Shown: piece by piece, positions 63,487 through 64,000 of the stretch | Layout: each line of letters starts with the position of its first letter | How positions within the stretch are numbered: the first letter of the stretch is position 1 | Assembly: GCA_016868585.1 (NCBI GenBank) | Contig: VGGR01000002.1 | Location: 124,001 to 188,000 of the forward strand | Direction: 5' to 3' | Length of the DNA: 64,000 nucleotides | Source: Bacteroidota bacterium | GTDB taxonomy: Bacteria; Bacteroidota; Bacteroidia; Chitinophagales; Chitinophagaceae | Notes under the pieces: model-generated | Told to the model about the DNA's origin: nothing | The model's database searches: none | What the model saw: the letters and a program-made list of their open reading frames with translations, nothing else | Program-made: the position numbers and the translations under genes

Positions 63487-64000
63487 ATGCTACTACAACA
63501 AAAAATAAAAAAGATCCTTGCACCTATTGTTCAGGATTCTCTTGGAATTTCAATAACGGAGGACGAACTGGTAATTCAGCGCACTAAAGAGGAATTTGAA
63601 GGCGACTACACATTAGTGTTATTTGGCCTGATAAAAAAGCATAAGCTTAATCCGGCGTTAATGGGTACTACAATTGGCACTGCCGCCTGTGAGCAACAGG
63701 GTGATCTTTTTAAATCCTATAATTTACTCAAAGGGTTTTTGAACTTTTCTTTACAGGAAAAATGTTTGCTTGACTTTCTTTCAACCACTTATTCCAATAC
63801 CCAATTTGGGAAAGCAGCTGAAAACACCAAGCGAGTGATGGTGGAATATTCTTCCCCCAACACCAACAAACCGTTGCATTTGGGTCATTTGCGCAATATC
63901 TTTCTGGGATGGAGCATTGCTGAACTATTGAAAGAAAGAGGTTATTCTGTAACAAAAAGTTGTGTGGTAAACGACCGTGGAATCCATATTTGTAAGAGCA
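63487..64000 (+). CDS. argS: Arginyl-tRNA synthetase (N-terminal part, runs off the right edge)
   Basis: The frame from ATG 63487 stays open to the window end, giving the first 171 residues. They include the Arg-S additional domain (EGDYTLVLFGLIKKHKLNP), VMVEYSSPNTNKPLHLGHLRN with the class I HIGH signature as HLGH, and VVNDRGIHICKS, the start of the catalytic core. Full enzymes are about 570-600 residues, so most of the gene lies to the right. It charges tRNA-Arg in the cytoplasm. Confidence 0.93.
   Translation, partial: MLLQQKIKKILAPIVQDSLGISITEDELVIQRTKEEFEGDYTLVLFGLIKKHKLNPALMGTTIGTAACEQQGDLFKSYNLLKGFLNFSLQEKCLLDFLSTTYSNTQFGKAAENTKRVMVEYSSPNTNKPLHLGHLRNIFLGWSIAELLKERGYSVTKSCVVNDRGIHICKS

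Overview
The window is chromosomal DNA from a Bacteroidota bacterium, most likely of the Chitinophagaceae or a close relative (family-level placement is inferred from protein style, not computed). The evidence is a 291-residue primary sigma factor lacking region 1.1, many promoter boxes of the form TAnnTTTG next to start codons, almost no Shine-Dalgarno sequences, type IX secretion (T9SS) components and cargo, a PorP/SprF protein, and Bacteroidota-specific neighbours such as folP-DUF1599-DoxX, DUF3822-rsmD and DUF721-recF. Most of the window is ordinary housekeeping DNA. No tRNA, rRNA, CRISPR array, insertion sequence or prophage was recognised.

Layout. 1-1.1 kb: 3' end of a metalloprotease, then a promoter, a structured leader and rpmI-rplT. 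1.1-1.65 kb: a Pmp3-like membrane protein with a 51-residue partner. 1.8-7.3 kb: malQ, a dipeptide epimerase and a UbiD-type decarboxylase. 7.3-13.6 kb: ndk, nrnA, an FKBP lipoprotein, folP, DUF1599, DoxX, DUF721 and recF. 13.6-16.5 kb: pdhA, a TPR protein, a LutA-like protein and an EVE protein. 16.5-26.8 kb: a saccharopine dehydrogenase-like protein, gyrA, a TPR protein, serA, a wrecked serine-hydrolase lipoprotein gene, hppA, a truncated cytidylyltransferase and an orphan BlaI-type repressor. 26.8-33.7 kb: porP and a 1937-residue PKD adhesin with a T9SS type B tail. 33.9-40.1 kb: an HMA protein, pyrE, a Nudix hydrolase, coaD, pyrB, pyrR, pruA and prfB, the last with a programmed +1 frameshift. 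40.1-40.9 kb: a decayed Smr-domain gene against the RNase P RNA gene. 40.9-45.0 kb: a five-gene operon of secreted proteins. 45.0-52.1 kb: amino acid permease, prenyl synthase, rnr, lpxK, rsmD and DUF3822. 52.2-64 kb: MATE pump, folB, trxB, primary sigma factor, lgt, bacilliredoxin, cytochrome c, sorbosone dehydrogenase-like protein, arginine decarboxylase, dnaK, GtrA and the start of argS.

The least explained part is the secreted-protein operon at 40948-44953. It begins with a small T9SS type A cargo protein. Three following proteins form a mosaic: the first and second share a C-terminal module, and the second and third share an N-terminal module. This looks like a surface or fibre system assembled by module exchange. 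Three genes in the window are broken (serine hydrolase, cytidylyltransferase, Smr protein), each with readable lesions. The prfB recoding site stands out because it carries a strong AGGAGG in a genome that otherwise shows hardly any.
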